Positions 30,925 to 40,799 of a stretch of 64,000 nt of DNA are shown piece after piece. Positions within the stretch are counted from its first letter, which is position 1, and the number at the start of each line of letters is the position of its first letter. The DNA is from Edaphochlamys debaryana. Lineage: Eukaryota; Chlorophyta; Chlorophyceae; Chlamydomonadales. The stretch covers positions 744,001-808,000 of the forward strand of contig JAEHOE010000022.1 in the NCBI GenBank assembly GCA_016858145.1, read 5' to 3'. The translations under genes and the position numbers were made by a program. Under the pieces are notes generated by a model that ran no database searches, was not told the DNA's origin, and saw only the letters and a list, made by a program, of their open reading frames with translations.

Positions 30925-33900
30925 TCATCCTGGCCGGAGGGTCCTGTAGGTTTTCACGATGCTCTTGAGGCGGCTCACCGCGTGCCGGTGCAGGCTGTGG
31001 CAGCAGGCTTTTGCCTCGGTGGCCGTGACGCCCAGTGTCTTAAGCAGGGGGTTGAGGGTGAGGGGCACAGTGCCGGTGTGCCCTAGTGTGACGATGGTCT
31101 GTCGGGAGTAGTGGACGGTCCAGCCGTCGCTCCGCAGCAGCTCGGCGAGGTGCGCGTGTTGTGAGAGCTTCTCTTGCAGCTTTTGGGCGTGGGCCAGGTC
31201 GTTGCAGTACCCAACTTCGATCAGGTAGATCGGGTAGTGGGATTTGTCTGCAGGGGCTTTGTAGTCCTTTTTATCGGTGTTGCGGCTGGGGAGGTTGGGG
31301 ATGAACAGGATGTCGGGCCGCATGCGGTCTGTCTCTGTGCTGCCCTGGCCGTTGGGGGCTAGCCAGCCGGGTAGGCGCTTGCCTGAGGCGTATTCCGGGG
31401 CGGTGTCAGCCCGCCCGGCGTCCATGAGCATGAACCCGCCCCCCCGGTTGCCGGCTTGGAGGCAGTCTGCAATGATTCGGACGGCTCCGTCGTGCCTCAG
31501 GATGTACAGTCCTTGCATGAAGGCGTGGAGGCAGCCTCCCAGCAGATGTCCGATGGTCCCGCACCGCCGTTCGCCGTTGGCGCTGTGGCAGTGGGGGCAG
31601 TTGCTGTCGGGGACGTGGCCGTAGCGTTTGGCTAGGGCGGGGCAGTACATGGTGCCGTACCTCGCGCCCAGTACTGCGCTTAGGGTCCAGGGGTCGCCGT
31701 GCGGTTTCGCGCAGGTCAGGTTGCTGGAGGTTGGGCAGAGGTCGGGGGCGGCCTGTCGCCAGAGTTCGCTGAACACGCCTTCGTTGGTGTAGCCCGCATG
31801 GGCGCTGGGTGGTATCGCCTGGGTGAGTGCCCTTCCCATGTCGCTGACATATCGGAGCCCGGGGTCGGTCAGCCACCACAGGCGGGAGAAGGGGTTTGGG
31901 TCGGCGTGCTCAATCACGTCGCAGCCCTCATGGTCGGCTGCAGCCTCCTCGGCTCCCTTGTCTGCTTGTTCGTTTCCATACAGTCCAGTATGCGACACCA
32001 CCTTCACTAGGCGCACGGGCACGTTTCGCGAGGCGAGTTCCTCTAGCGCATCGACGATAGCGAACAGTAGCGCTCGTGCCTTTGACAGGCGCAGCTTACG
32101 AGGCTCCTTGATTGCGCGTAGGATGAGGTCCAGCGAGGCTTGCGAGTCGCTGGCGATGGTCAGCTCGTCGCAGTCGCGGCCGAGCTCGACTAGCCCTGCT
32201 CGTATTCCAGAGAGCTCAGCGCGCGTGATTGTGTCGGTGCCACCTTCTTCGGAGCCGTTGGGGTCGATGAGGAGCCCGCGGCCGATGGACCAGGCACATG
32301 CGCCTGTGCGGGTGCGTTCTCGGCCGTTCACCTCCACGGAGCTTTTGCTGCCGTCAGTCCATACAATGGTGTCGGGGTTGAATCGTAGCGGGAGGCGTGC
32401 CGGGAACGTGTCCGCGGCCCAGCCACTGGGCAGGGGGCCAACTACGGTCGTGGGCGGGTCGGGCGGTGGTTGGGCCCGGAGGCTACGTGCCCTTCGGCGC
32501 GCCTCGTGGGGCACAAGCCGGGGCGCGGCTGGTGTCACCGGTCGTTTGTGGGCGGGCACGAGCCTGGGCGGGGCAAGCTTCGTGGCACCTCTGTTTAGGG
32601 GCTCAGTCCTGAGGGTCGCCCAGCGGCTTGAACCTTCACCTGCGCCGCTCCCGTTCAGGGCGGCTATACCGTCATCGTTGGCAACGAGCACCAGGCGCAT
32701 GCCGTGCCGGGGGCCGGGGCGGTCTTCAGGTAGTCCAATCCCGGTGGTGAGGGGGCAGATGCTGTCTGGCAGCCGGGCGAGGGAGTGCACGTGGCGGTGG
32801 TTGAGGAGGCGGGTATAGGGGGCGGTGTTGCTCCAGGGGAGCACCAGCAGGCTGACGGTGGGGGCGCCGGAGCCGTTGCTGACTTCCGTGCTGGCCGCTG
32901 CCCACTGCAGGGCCTTCAACCCCGAGGCGGGGTCGTGCGGTGGGTGGGCCATGGACAGGCCCGCCATGAGGGTGGAGTAGGCCTCGCCAGCGGCTCCACA
33001 CAGGCGGTCTTCTTCGCGGGCGCTGCAGTAGGTGGTGGTGAACCTGGCGCAGGTGAGCGGGGAGGCAAAGCGTTCCACCACGGGTCCGGCCAGCGGGACG
33101 GAGGCGAGGGCGCGCAGAAGCAGGAGCCGGGTCCAGGGGCAGAGGCAGTCTTGTCCTTGCGGGGCCGTCTTCGCTCGTTTGCCGCCGGGGACCTCGCCCC
33201 AGTAGTACGACAGTAGGCGAGCGACGTATTCGGCGAACACGTGGGGCGGGGGGCACATATTCGGGTCGCTCTGTGTGGCCTGGTGGCGCTGGTGGAGGAC
33301 CCACAGGCGGCTGACGGGCAGTTGGCCCAACAGGGTTCCGTTGGGGGAGTAGACAAAGGCGGTGTCCGGGTCCGTGGTGTCGGCCTGGGAGCGGCGGCGG
33401 CCGGCCTGAATGGTGTAGCGCCCGGGGGGGTGGATGTCCGCGTATGGGTTGCAGGGGGTGCGTTGGACAGTGGTGTTGGCCATGATGCGGCGTGTGCGTG
33501 CTGCGGGGTCCTCTGCCGGGCTCTCCCATCGTCCTTGCCTCTGCGCGTTAGTGAGGTTGGCGTCCGGGCGGGCCATCGGGGCGGCTGCAGCGGGGCCTGG
33601 GCGCGGGGTTGCATTGTACTGTGCGAGTGCGGCAGTCCAGGAGTCGCAGTTTGTGAGGGCCTCCAGGGGCGCCCACATTGGTTTCCATGTGACGTATCGA
33701 AAGTTCTGGTCTATCCCCCTTCCGTACAGGGGTTTGCGGGCGGGCTCCGTGCCTCGGGGAGTGGGCCGCTGCGAGGCTTTGGCGACGGTCTCTGTCACCA
33801 AGCCCATCTCTTCGTAGCACTCCAGGGCACCGGTGGGTATGAGGGAGGGGCGCCAGCGCACCAAGTACTGTATCTGCACCCTCTCTCTGGGGGTGGGGTT

Positions 33901-34860
33901 GTGGCCATCGGCTCGTAGCGCGGCTATTTGCTCTGCCGTCAGGCCGACGTAGGTGGGGCCGGCCAGGACAGATTCCACGTCGTCTAGTTCGTGGTACAGG
34001 TCATAGGTGATCTGTGTCGCTCCAACACTCCGGTTTTCCCCTTGCCCCGCTTTGACGGCCGCAGGTGAGGGCCACGGGATGGCGCATCGTAGGAGCTGCT
34101 CTCGGGCGACTTTCCAGCGCGGCCATCCTAGCTGGCCCCACTTCTTCGCCGCGTACTGGACACGCTTTGGTGTGCTTTTTCGGGTGTCGGCGGTGAGGCG
34201 GGGGCTGGGGTGGGTGTGGGGCTCTGGGGGGCCGGGGGCGGGCGGGTCGTCAGGGGTTGCGCTGTTGTTGGGTACGAGCGCCCGCTGGCGGGTGAGGAGT
34301 GTGGCGGACAAGCCGCGCCGGGGTGGCGGCGCCTGCCGCGCGGGGGGACGGCGGTCTGTTGTGGGGTTGAAGGGTCCTTGCCATGCTTGTCCTTTCGCCA
34401 CCCGTAGGGCCCCAAGGTTGGGGACACTCTGGTTGCAGTCGGTCATTAGGCTTTCGAACGCACGCCGGGGGCACAGGCCGCCTTCACCACCAGGGGCGCC
34501 GTCGGGATCCGTGAAGCCGGCTCCGTGCGCTTGCGCTCCTACGGTGAGCACTCCGCGGGGCGCGGTGTCAATGACTATAGCGTGCGCCCGCTTGCGCTTC
34601 GGGGGGTTGCTCCCACCGGGGGTCGTGCGTTTCTCTGGGCGCGGTTGGGGGGCAGCGGGGACGTGCTGGTTACGGGCCGCACGTGTAGCGTTGCGCCGAG
34701 GCGGCGGCTCGGCAGGGGCGGGGTCCTGGGGGGCCTGGGCTGCGGCCTCAGGCGCCTCCGCGGGCTCTTGTTCGTCTGACTCGTTCCCGCCCACTTCTGC
34801 GCCCTCCGCAGCTGCAGGCGGGGCCTCGTCGTTGCGGTTGGTGGCGTTGGCGTCTGGCAT
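30925..34860 (-). CDS. Retroelement protein, copy 1: RNase H, CCHC finger, PD-(D/E)XK endonuclease
   Basis: The first ATG is at 34860 and gives 1,311 residues, but the frame stays open to the element's 5' end, so the start is uncertain. The N-terminal 200 residues are disordered and Ala/Pro-rich with KRKR. Mid-protein there is YLVRWRPS, weakly chromodomain-like, and VSLLVLPWSN, which recalls segments before RNase H in retroelements. RNase H shows as IVWTDGSKSS, TRAELSGI, ASDSQASL and SHTGLYGNEQAD, with the D-E-D-D acids. Then follows CPHC...GHLLGGC (CCHC) and RPDILFIPN...IYLIEVGYC, the arrangement of restriction-like endonucleases of non-LTR elements. No YxDD box or RT fingers were found. It may depend on an RT supplied in trans. 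Confidence 0.7.
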   Translation of the reverse strand: MPDANATNRNDEAPPAAAEGAEVGGNESDEQEPAEAPEAAAQAPQDPAPAEPPPRRNATRAARNQHVPAAPQPRPEKRTTPGGSNPPKRKRAHAIVIDTAPRGVLTVGAQAHGAGFTDPDGAPGGEGGLCPRRAFESLMTDCNQSVPNLGALRVAKGQAWQGPFNPTTDRRPPARQAPPPRRGLSATLLTRQRALVPNNSATPDDPPAPGPPEPHTHPSPRLTADTRKSTPKRVQYAAKKWGQLGWPRWKVAREQLLRCAIPWPSPAAVKAGQGENRSVGATQITYDLYHELDDVESVLAGPTYVGLTAEQIAALRADGHNPTPRERVQIQYLVRWRPSLIPTGALECYEEMGLVTETVAKASQRPTPRGTEPARKPLYGRGIDQNFRYVTWKPMWAPLEALTNCDSWTAALAQYNATPRPGPAAAAPMARPDANLTNAQRQGRWESPAEDPAARTRRIMANTTVQRTPCNPYADIHPPGRYTIQAGRRRSQADTTDPDTAFVYSPNGTLLGQLPVSRLWVLHQRHQATQSDPNMCPPPHVFAEYVARLLSYYWGEVPGGKRAKTAPQGQDCLCPWTRLLLLRALASVPLAGPVVERFASPLTCARFTTTYCSAREEDRLCGAAGEAYSTLMAGLSMAHPPHDPASGLKALQWAAASTEVSNGSGAPTVSLLVLPWSNTAPYTRLLNHRHVHSLARLPDSICPLTTGIGLPEDRPGPRHGMRLVLVANDDGIAALNGSGAGEGSSRWATLRTEPLNRGATKLAPPRLVPAHKRPVTPAAPRLVPHEARRRARSLRAQPPPDPPTTVVGPLPSGWAADTFPARLPLRFNPDTIVWTDGSKSSVEVNGRERTRTGACAWSIGRGLLIDPNGSEEGGTDTITRAELSGIRAGLVELGRDCDELTIASDSQASLDLILRAIKEPRKLRLSKARALLFAIVDALEELASRNVPVRLVKVVSHTGLYGNEQADKGAEEAAADHEGCDVIEHADPNPFSRLWWLTDPGLRYVSDMGRALTQAIPPSAHAGYTNEGVFSELWRQAAPDLCPTSSNLTCAKPHGDPWTLSAVLGARYGTMYCPALAKRYGHVPDSNCPHCHSANGERRCGTIGHLLGGCLHAFMQGLYILRHDGAVRIIADCLQAGNRGGGFMLMDAGRADTAPEYASGKRLPGWLAPNGQGSTETDRMRPDILFIPNLPSRNTDKKDYKAPADKSHYPIYLIEVGYCNDLAHAQKLQEKLSQHAHLAELLRSDGWTVHYSRQTIVTLGHTGTVPLTLNPLLKTLGVTATEAKACCHSLHRHAVSRLKSIVKTYRTLRPG

Positions 34861-35090
34861 CCGCTGTTGGGCCCTGAGGAACTTGTCCAAGGTGGGTTGG
34901 GTGAGGCCCGTCGGGCGGGCGGAGGGGTCACGGAAGCCCGCAAAGCAGGGTGCGTCAGGGAGCTGGCGGTGGTCAGCTGGGAGGGGCTGGGTCGTGTAGC
35001 AGTCTGTGGGGTCGAGGTTGTGCGGTGCGGGCGTGCAGGCGCGGCTGAGGGCCAGGCTTAGGCGGTTGAGGGCGACCAGGTGTTGGGGTC

Positions 35091-35123
35091 TCAGGATGGG
35101 TCAGGATGGGTCAGGATGGGTCA
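35091..35123. repeat. Dimer junction: three TCAGGATGGG repeats
   Basis: TCAGGATGGG occurs three times in a row, then TCAGACCC begins the 3' region of the right-hand copy. This links the 5' end of copy 1 with an incomplete 3' end of copy 2, using the shared GGTCAG. Confidence 0.8.
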
Positions 35124-35161
35124 GACCCGCCACCATGGGGGTGCCTCCGCACCCTTTGTGC

Positions 35162-38100
35162 TCATCCTGGCCGGAGGGTCCTGTAGGTTTTCACGATGCT
35201 CTTGAGGCGGCTCACCGCGTGCCGGTGCAGGCTGTGGCAGCAGGCTTTTGCCTCGGTGGCCGTGACGCCCAGTGTCTTAAGCAGGGGGTTGAGGGTGAGG
35301 GGCACAGTGCCGGTGTGCCCTAGTGTGACGATGGTCTGTCGGGAGTAGTGGACGGTCCAGCCGTCGCTCCGCAGCAGCTCGGCGAGGTGCGCGTGTTGTG
35401 AGAGCTTCTCTTGCAGCTTTTGGGCGTGGGCCAGGTCGTTGCAGTACCCAACTTCGATCAGGTAGATCGGGTAGTGGGATTTGTCTGCAGGGGCTTTGTA
35501 GTCCTTTTTATCGGTGTTGCGGCTGGGGAGGTTGGGGATGAACAGGATGTCGGGCCGCATGCGGTCTGTCTCTGTGCTGCCCTGGCCGTTGGGGGCTAGC
35601 CAGCCGGGTAGGCGCTTGCCTGAGGCGTATTCCGGGGCGGTGTCAGCCCGCCCGGCGTCCATGAGCATGAACCCGCCCCCCCGGTTGCCGGCTTGGAGGC
35701 AGTCTGCAATGATTCGGACGGCTCCGTCGTGCCTCAGGATGTACAGTCCTTGCATGAAGGCGTGGAGGCAGCCTCCCAGCAGATGTCCGATGGTCCCGCA
35801 CCGCCGTTCGCCGTTGGCGCTGTGGCAGTGGGGGCAGTTGCTGTCGGGGACGTGGCCGTAGCGTTTGGCTAGGGCGGGGCAGTACATGGTGCCGTACCTC
35901 GCGCCCAGTACTGCGCTTAGGGTCCAGGGGTCGCCGTGCGGTTTCGCGCAGGTCAGGTTGCTGGAGGTTGGGCAGAGGTCGGGGGCGGCCTGTCGCCAGA
36001 GTTCGCTGAACACGCCTTCGTTGGTGTAGCCCGCATGGGCGCTGGGTGGTATCGCCTGGGTGAGTGCCCTTCCCATGTCGCTGACATATCGGAGCCCGGG
36101 GTCGGTCAGCCACCACAGGCGGGAGAAGGGGTTTGGGTCGGCGTGCTCAATCACGTCGCAGCCCTCATGGTCGGCTGCAGCCTCCTCGGCTCCCTTGTCT
36201 GCTTGTTCGTTTCCATACAGTCCAGTATGCGACACCACCTTCACTAGGCGCACGGGCACGTTTCGCGAGGCGAGTTCCTCTAGCGCATCGACGATAGCGA
36301 ACAGTAGCGCTCGTGCCTTTGACAGGCGCAGCTTACGAGGCTCCTTGATTGCGCGTAGGATGAGGTCCAGCGAGGCTTGCGAGTCGCTGGCGATGGTCAG
36401 CTCGTCGCAGTCGCGGCCGAGCTCGACTAGCCCTGCTCGTATTCCAGAGAGCTCAGCGCGCGTGATTGTGTCGGTGCCACCTTCTTCGGAGCCGTTGGGG
36501 TCGATGAGGAGCCCGCGGCCGATGGACCAGGCACATGCGCCTGTGCGGGTGCGTTCTCGGCCGTTCACCTCCACGGAGCTTTTGCTGCCGTCAGTCCATA
36601 CAATGGTGTCGGGGTTGAATCGTAGCGGGAGGCGTGCCGGGAACGTGTCCGCGGCCCAGCCACTGGGCAGGGGGCCAACTACGGTCGTGGGCGGGTCGGG
36701 CGGTGGTTGGGCCCGGAGGCTACGTGCCCTTCGGCGCGCCTCGTGGGGCACAAGCCGGGGCGCGGCTGGTGTCACCGGTCGTTTGTGGGCGGGCACGAGC
36801 CTGGGCGGGGCAAGCTTCGTGGCACCTCTGTTTAGGGGCTCAGTCCTGAGGGTCGCCCAGCGGCTTGAACCTTCACCTGCGCCGCTCCCGTTCAGGGCGG
36901 CTATACCGTCATCGTTGGCAACGAGCACCAGGCGCATGCCGTGCCGGGGGCCGGGGCGGTCTTCAGGTAGTCCAATCCCGGTGGTGAGGGGGCAGATGCT
37001 GTCTGGCAGCCGGGCGAGGGAGTGCACGTGGCGGTGGTTGAGGAGGCGGGTATAGGGGGCGGTGTTGCTCCAGGGGAGCACCAGCAGGCTGACGGTGGGG
37101 GCGCCGGAGCCGTTGCTGACTTCCGTGCTGGCCGCTGCCCACTGCAGGGCCTTCAACCCCGAGGCGGGGTCGTGCGGTGGGTGGGCCATGGACAGGCCCG
37201 CCATGAGGGTGGAGTAGGCCTCGCCAGCGGCTCCACACAGGCGGTCTTCTTCGCGGGCGCTGCAGTAGGTGGTGGTGAACCTGGCGCAGGTGAGCGGGGA
37301 GGCAAAGCGTTCCACCACGGGTCCGGCCAGCGGGACGGAGGCGAGGGCGCGCAGAAGCAGGAGCCGGGTCCAGGGGCAGAGGCAGTCTTGTCCTCGCGGG
37401 GCCGTCTTCGCTCGTTTGCCGCCGGGGACCTCGCCCCAGTAGTACGACAGTAGGCGAGCGACGTATTCGGCGAACACGTGGGGCGGGGGGCACATATTCG
37501 GGTCGCTCTGTGTGGCCTGGTGGCGCTGGTGGAGGACCCACAGGCGGCTGACGGGCAGTTGGCCCAACAGGGTTCCGTTGGGGGAGTAGACAAAGGCGGT
37601 GTCCGGGTCCGTGGTGTCGGCCTGGGAGCGGCGGCGGCCGGCCTGAATGGTGTAGCGCCCGGGGGGGTGGATGTCCGCGTATGGGTTGCAGGGGGTGCGT
37701 TGGACAGTGGTGTTGGCCATGATGCGGCGTGTGCGTGCTGCGGGGTCCTCTGCCGGGCTCTCCCATCGTCCTTGCCTCTGCGCGTTAGTGAGGTTGGCGT
37801 CCGGGCGGGCCGTCGGGGCGGCTGCAGCGGGGCCTGGGCGCGGGGTTGCATTGTACTGTGCGAGTGCGGCAGTCCAGGAGTCGCAGTTTGTGAGGGCCTC
37901 CAGGGGCGCCCACATTGGTTTCCATGTGACGTATCGAAAGTTCTGGTCTATCCCCCTTCCGTACAGGGGTTTGCGGGCGGGCTCCGTGCCTCGGGGAGTG
38001 GGCCGCTGCGAGGCTTTGGCGACGGTCTCTGTCACCAAGCCCATCTCTTCGTAGCACTCCAGGGCACCGGTGGGTATGAGGGAGGGGCGCCAGCGCACCA

Positions 38101-39097
38101 AGTACTGTATCTGCACCCTCTCTCTGGGGGTGGGGTTGTGGCCATCGGCTCGTAGCGCGGCTATTTGCTCTGCCGTCAGGCCGACGTAGGTGGGGCCGGC
38201 CAGGACAGATTCCACGTCGTCTAGTTCGTGGTACAGGTCATAGGTGATCTGTGTCGCTCCAACACTCCGGTTTTCCCCTTGCCCCGCTTTGACGGCCGCA
38301 GGTGAGGGCCACGGGATGGCGCATCGTAGGAGCTGCTCTCGGGCGACTTTCCAGCGCGGCCATCCTAGCTGGCCCCACTTCTTCGCCGCGTACTGGACAC
38401 GCTTTGGTGTGCTTTTTCGGGTGTCGGCGGTGAGGCGGGGGCTGGGGTGGGTGTGGGGCTCTGGGGGGCCGGGGGCGGGCGGGTCGTCAGGGGTTGCGCT
38501 GTTGTTGGGTACGAGCGCCCGCTGGCGGGTGAGGAGTGTGGCGGACAAGCCGCGCCGGGGTGGCGGCGCCTGCCGCGCGGGGGGACGGCGGTCTGTTGTG
38601 GGGTTGAAGGGTCCTTGCCATGCTTGTCCTTTCGCCACCCGTAGGGCCCCAAGGTTGGGGACACTCTGGTTGCAGTCGGTCATTAGGCTTTCGAACGCAC
38701 GCCGGGGGCACAGGCCGCCTTCACCACCAGGGGCGCCGTCGGGATCCGTGAAGCCGGCTCCGTGCGCTTGCGCTCCTACGGTGAGCACTCCGCGGGGCGC
38801 GGTGTCAATGACTATAGCGTGCGCCCGCTTGCGCTTCGGGGGGTTGCTCCCACCGGGGGTCGTGCGTTTCTCTGGGCGCGGTTGGGGGGCAGCGGGGACG
38901 TGCTGGTTACGGGCCGCACGTGTAGCGTTGCGCCGAGGCGGCGGCTCGGCAGGGGCGGGGTCCTGGGGGGCCTGGGCTGCGGCCTCAGGCGCCTCCGCGG
39001 GCTCTTGTTCGTCTGACTCGTTCCCGCCCACTTCTGCGCCCTCCGCAGCTGCAGGCGGGGCCTCGTCGTTGCGGTTGGTGGCGTTGGCGTCTGGCAT
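35162..39097 (-). CDS. Retroelement protein, copy 2: RNase H, CCHC finger, PD-(D/E)XK endonuclease
   Basis: This is the second copy of the 1,311-residue protein, shifted by 4,237 bp, with two noticed replacements (Arg for Gln and Thr for Met in the middle third). All motifs described for copy 1 are present. The frame also remains open past the element's 5' end at 39336 into the interrupted F-box/LRR-like gene, so neither copy shows where translation starts. This copy lacks the terminal 3' segment and tail, so its transcript would read into copy 1. Confidence 0.7.
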   Translation of the reverse strand: MPDANATNRNDEAPPAAAEGAEVGGNESDEQEPAEAPEAAAQAPQDPAPAEPPPRRNATRAARNQHVPAAPQPRPEKRTTPGGSNPPKRKRAHAIVIDTAPRGVLTVGAQAHGAGFTDPDGAPGGEGGLCPRRAFESLMTDCNQSVPNLGALRVAKGQAWQGPFNPTTDRRPPARQAPPPRRGLSATLLTRQRALVPNNSATPDDPPAPGPPEPHTHPSPRLTADTRKSTPKRVQYAAKKWGQLGWPRWKVAREQLLRCAIPWPSPAAVKAGQGENRSVGATQITYDLYHELDDVESVLAGPTYVGLTAEQIAALRADGHNPTPRERVQIQYLVRWRPSLIPTGALECYEEMGLVTETVAKASQRPTPRGTEPARKPLYGRGIDQNFRYVTWKPMWAPLEALTNCDSWTAALAQYNATPRPGPAAAAPTARPDANLTNAQRQGRWESPAEDPAARTRRIMANTTVQRTPCNPYADIHPPGRYTIQAGRRRSQADTTDPDTAFVYSPNGTLLGQLPVSRLWVLHQRHQATQSDPNMCPPPHVFAEYVARLLSYYWGEVPGGKRAKTAPRGQDCLCPWTRLLLLRALASVPLAGPVVERFASPLTCARFTTTYCSAREEDRLCGAAGEAYSTLMAGLSMAHPPHDPASGLKALQWAAASTEVSNGSGAPTVSLLVLPWSNTAPYTRLLNHRHVHSLARLPDSICPLTTGIGLPEDRPGPRHGMRLVLVANDDGIAALNGSGAGEGSSRWATLRTEPLNRGATKLAPPRLVPAHKRPVTPAAPRLVPHEARRRARSLRAQPPPDPPTTVVGPLPSGWAADTFPARLPLRFNPDTIVWTDGSKSSVEVNGRERTRTGACAWSIGRGLLIDPNGSEEGGTDTITRAELSGIRAGLVELGRDCDELTIASDSQASLDLILRAIKEPRKLRLSKARALLFAIVDALEELASRNVPVRLVKVVSHTGLYGNEQADKGAEEAAADHEGCDVIEHADPNPFSRLWWLTDPGLRYVSDMGRALTQAIPPSAHAGYTNEGVFSELWRQAAPDLCPTSSNLTCAKPHGDPWTLSAVLGARYGTMYCPALAKRYGHVPDSNCPHCHSANGERRCGTIGHLLGGCLHAFMQGLYILRHDGAVRIIADCLQAGNRGGGFMLMDAGRADTAPEYASGKRLPGWLAPNGQGSTETDRMRPDILFIPNLPSRNTDKKDYKAPADKSHYPIYLIEVGYCNDLAHAQKLQEKLSQHAHLAELLRSDGWTVHYSRQTIVTLGHTGTVPLTLNPLLKTLGVTATEAKACCHSLHRHAVSRLKSIVKTYRTLRPG

Positions 39098-39336
39098 CCG
39101 CTGTTGGGCCCTGAGGAACTTGTCCAAGGTGGGTTGGGTGAGGCCCGTCGGGCGGGCGGAGGGGTCACGGAAGCCCGCAAAGCAGGGTGCGTCAGGGAGC
39201 TGGCGGTGGTCAGCTGGGAGGGGCTGGGTCGTGTAGCAGTCTGTGGGGTCGAGGTTGTGCGGTGCGGGCGTGCAGGCGCGGCTGAGGGCCAGGCTTAGGC
39301 GGTTGAGGGCGACCAGGTGTTGGGGTCTCAGGATGG

Positions 39337-39348
39337 GGGCGGAGGATA
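39337..39348. repeat. Right target-site duplication of the retroelement dimer (12 bp)
   Basis: This is the second copy of GGGCGGAGGATA, after which the F-box/LRR-like gene continues (CGTATGGGTG). Confidence 0.85.
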
Positions 39349-40799
39349 CGTATGGGTGTATGCAAGAGACCTGGCGGCTGTCGCTGGAACCGTTCCAGCG
39401 ACGACGGACTTCACGATCCTTTCCACTGTGTATGAGCAGCTGCCTCACGCCGGGGGTGAAGCTCTTCACACTGCCCTCAGCTCGTACAGCCAGCAGCTCC
39501 GACACCTCACCCTACACTCACTCGGTAGCCTCGTCTCCCTGGAGGGTCTGACCCTCCCTGGCATCACTTGCCTCCGAGTAGGAACGGAGCGGTCGAGCAA
39601 TGGCAGTCACAGCGCCCACATCTCGGTGTCCTCCCTCACAGCACTACCGCATCTCCAAGAACTGCACGTCCACAGCATCGAATCGTGGGGGCCTGGAGAC
39701 CGGCGTATGGACACTTACAACCCACGTCACGTGGCCGCTCTGCTCTGCGACCTGGCCAAGACCTCGGCTCCTCTGCTCAAAGTTCTGGCAGTCAACTCCG
39801 ACATGCGGCTCCAGTGGACCGGCCCCTGTCTCGACCTCATCCATCTGGAGTGCGTGAACCTTGACGATCAGGACGACCGCCTGTGGGGCGCGTTGAAACG
39901 CGCGGTTGAGCAGCATCACCCTCAACATCCCCGACGACCGTCCCCCAAATTAAACATCGGCCGCGTGTGGACCTTCCGTGGCAACCAGCACGTCGCGCTG
40001 CCCGCGATCAGAGCGCTGCAACGGTTATGCACCACCTCCCCCGTGGACGTCCTGCATGTAGACTATCCCAGCAGACATCACGTTCCAAACATCTTCCACG
40101 CCTTCGGGATGCCCAACGTTTTCGCATGGACTTGGTGCCCTCAAAGCACCCAAATGAACCTACGCATCGAGAACTTCAAGAGCACGGACTGCCACAGTGC
40201 AACACTGACGACGGCCATGGCCATGTATGGCCGTGCCTGCATGTCTGTCCGACAACGGCTTACCCTGGTCGGAGAAGGTCGGGCACCACTCGCCGCCTTC
40301 AAAACAATTAATATCCACGGGGATAAGACCTACTACAACGTCATCAAGCCGGCCCTCGGCCTGACCGAGCGGCAACGGGATCGAGGACATCTGCCATCCC
40401 ACGCACAACCTGTGCGCTGGACGGCCCAGCTGTTCAGAAAGCGACTCTGTTGCCCTGCCGCGGACGACACAGCTTCTGCATTCATGTACGTGGTGCAGTG
40501 CGTCACGTCGGAAACAGCGTCGCTACTGCTGAGGAGCCTTCACGGCGCGGCCACCGACGCACTAATGAACACGCGATTTCAAGTCAGCGACATGGCCTGG
40601 ATCGACATCCTGTCCGAGGTGAGCGTTTACAGAGAGCAAGCAAGCACAAACACGTGACGTCCAGCGATTTCACATAGCTCTCGTTCCCGTTACGCCGCAG
40701 GCAGTGCAAGCGGTGGCCCCCGCCTGCAGCATTCATGACATTCTTTTCATTATTGAGCGACTGCAAAGACTGCAGCAAATGCACGACAGGTCGTGGTGA

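Larger units (their letters stand above)
30814..39336 (-). mobile_element. Non-LTR-like retroelement, tandem dimer, with RNase H and restriction-like endonuclease but no visible RT
   Basis: The whole 8.5-kb block is flanked by one 12-bp target duplication and reads on the minus strand. Its 3' end (left side) carries four copies of an ATAGAA-type hexamer, as a LINE tail would. It consists of two copies offset by 4,237 bp. Only the left copy has the complete 3' end (about 47 bp plus tail more than the right copy), and both share the same 5' limit (TCAGGATG on the plus strand at 35091 and 39328). Only about two base differences were noticed between copies (33157/37394, 33571/37808). Each copy has one long ORF. 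Confidence 0.8.
30434..40799 (+). pseudogene. Cargo gene 4, unit B copy: F-box/LRR-like gene split by a retroelement dimer
   Basis: The first 127 codons (30434-30813) match unit A, and then an 8.5-kb element interrupts. Coding resumes at 39349, has a GT-AG intron at 40619-40700 (phase 0) and ends at TGA 40797-40799. Unlike unit A, the codons near 39432 are intact. Apart from the insertion this copy is open and would give about 582 residues, close to the 589 of the intact paralogue at 41459-43316. Leucine-rich segments such as LPHLQELHVHS and LKVLAVNSD support an LRR-type fold; the F-box call on the N-terminus is weaker. Poly(A)-type TGTAA signals occur at 40918 and 40954. Confidence 0.62.

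Noticed and set aside
31823..32818. Plus-strand frame of 331 codons across the retroelement (also at 36060-37055)
   Set aside because: Shadow of the RNase H protein on the other strand. The motifs are only on the minus strand.
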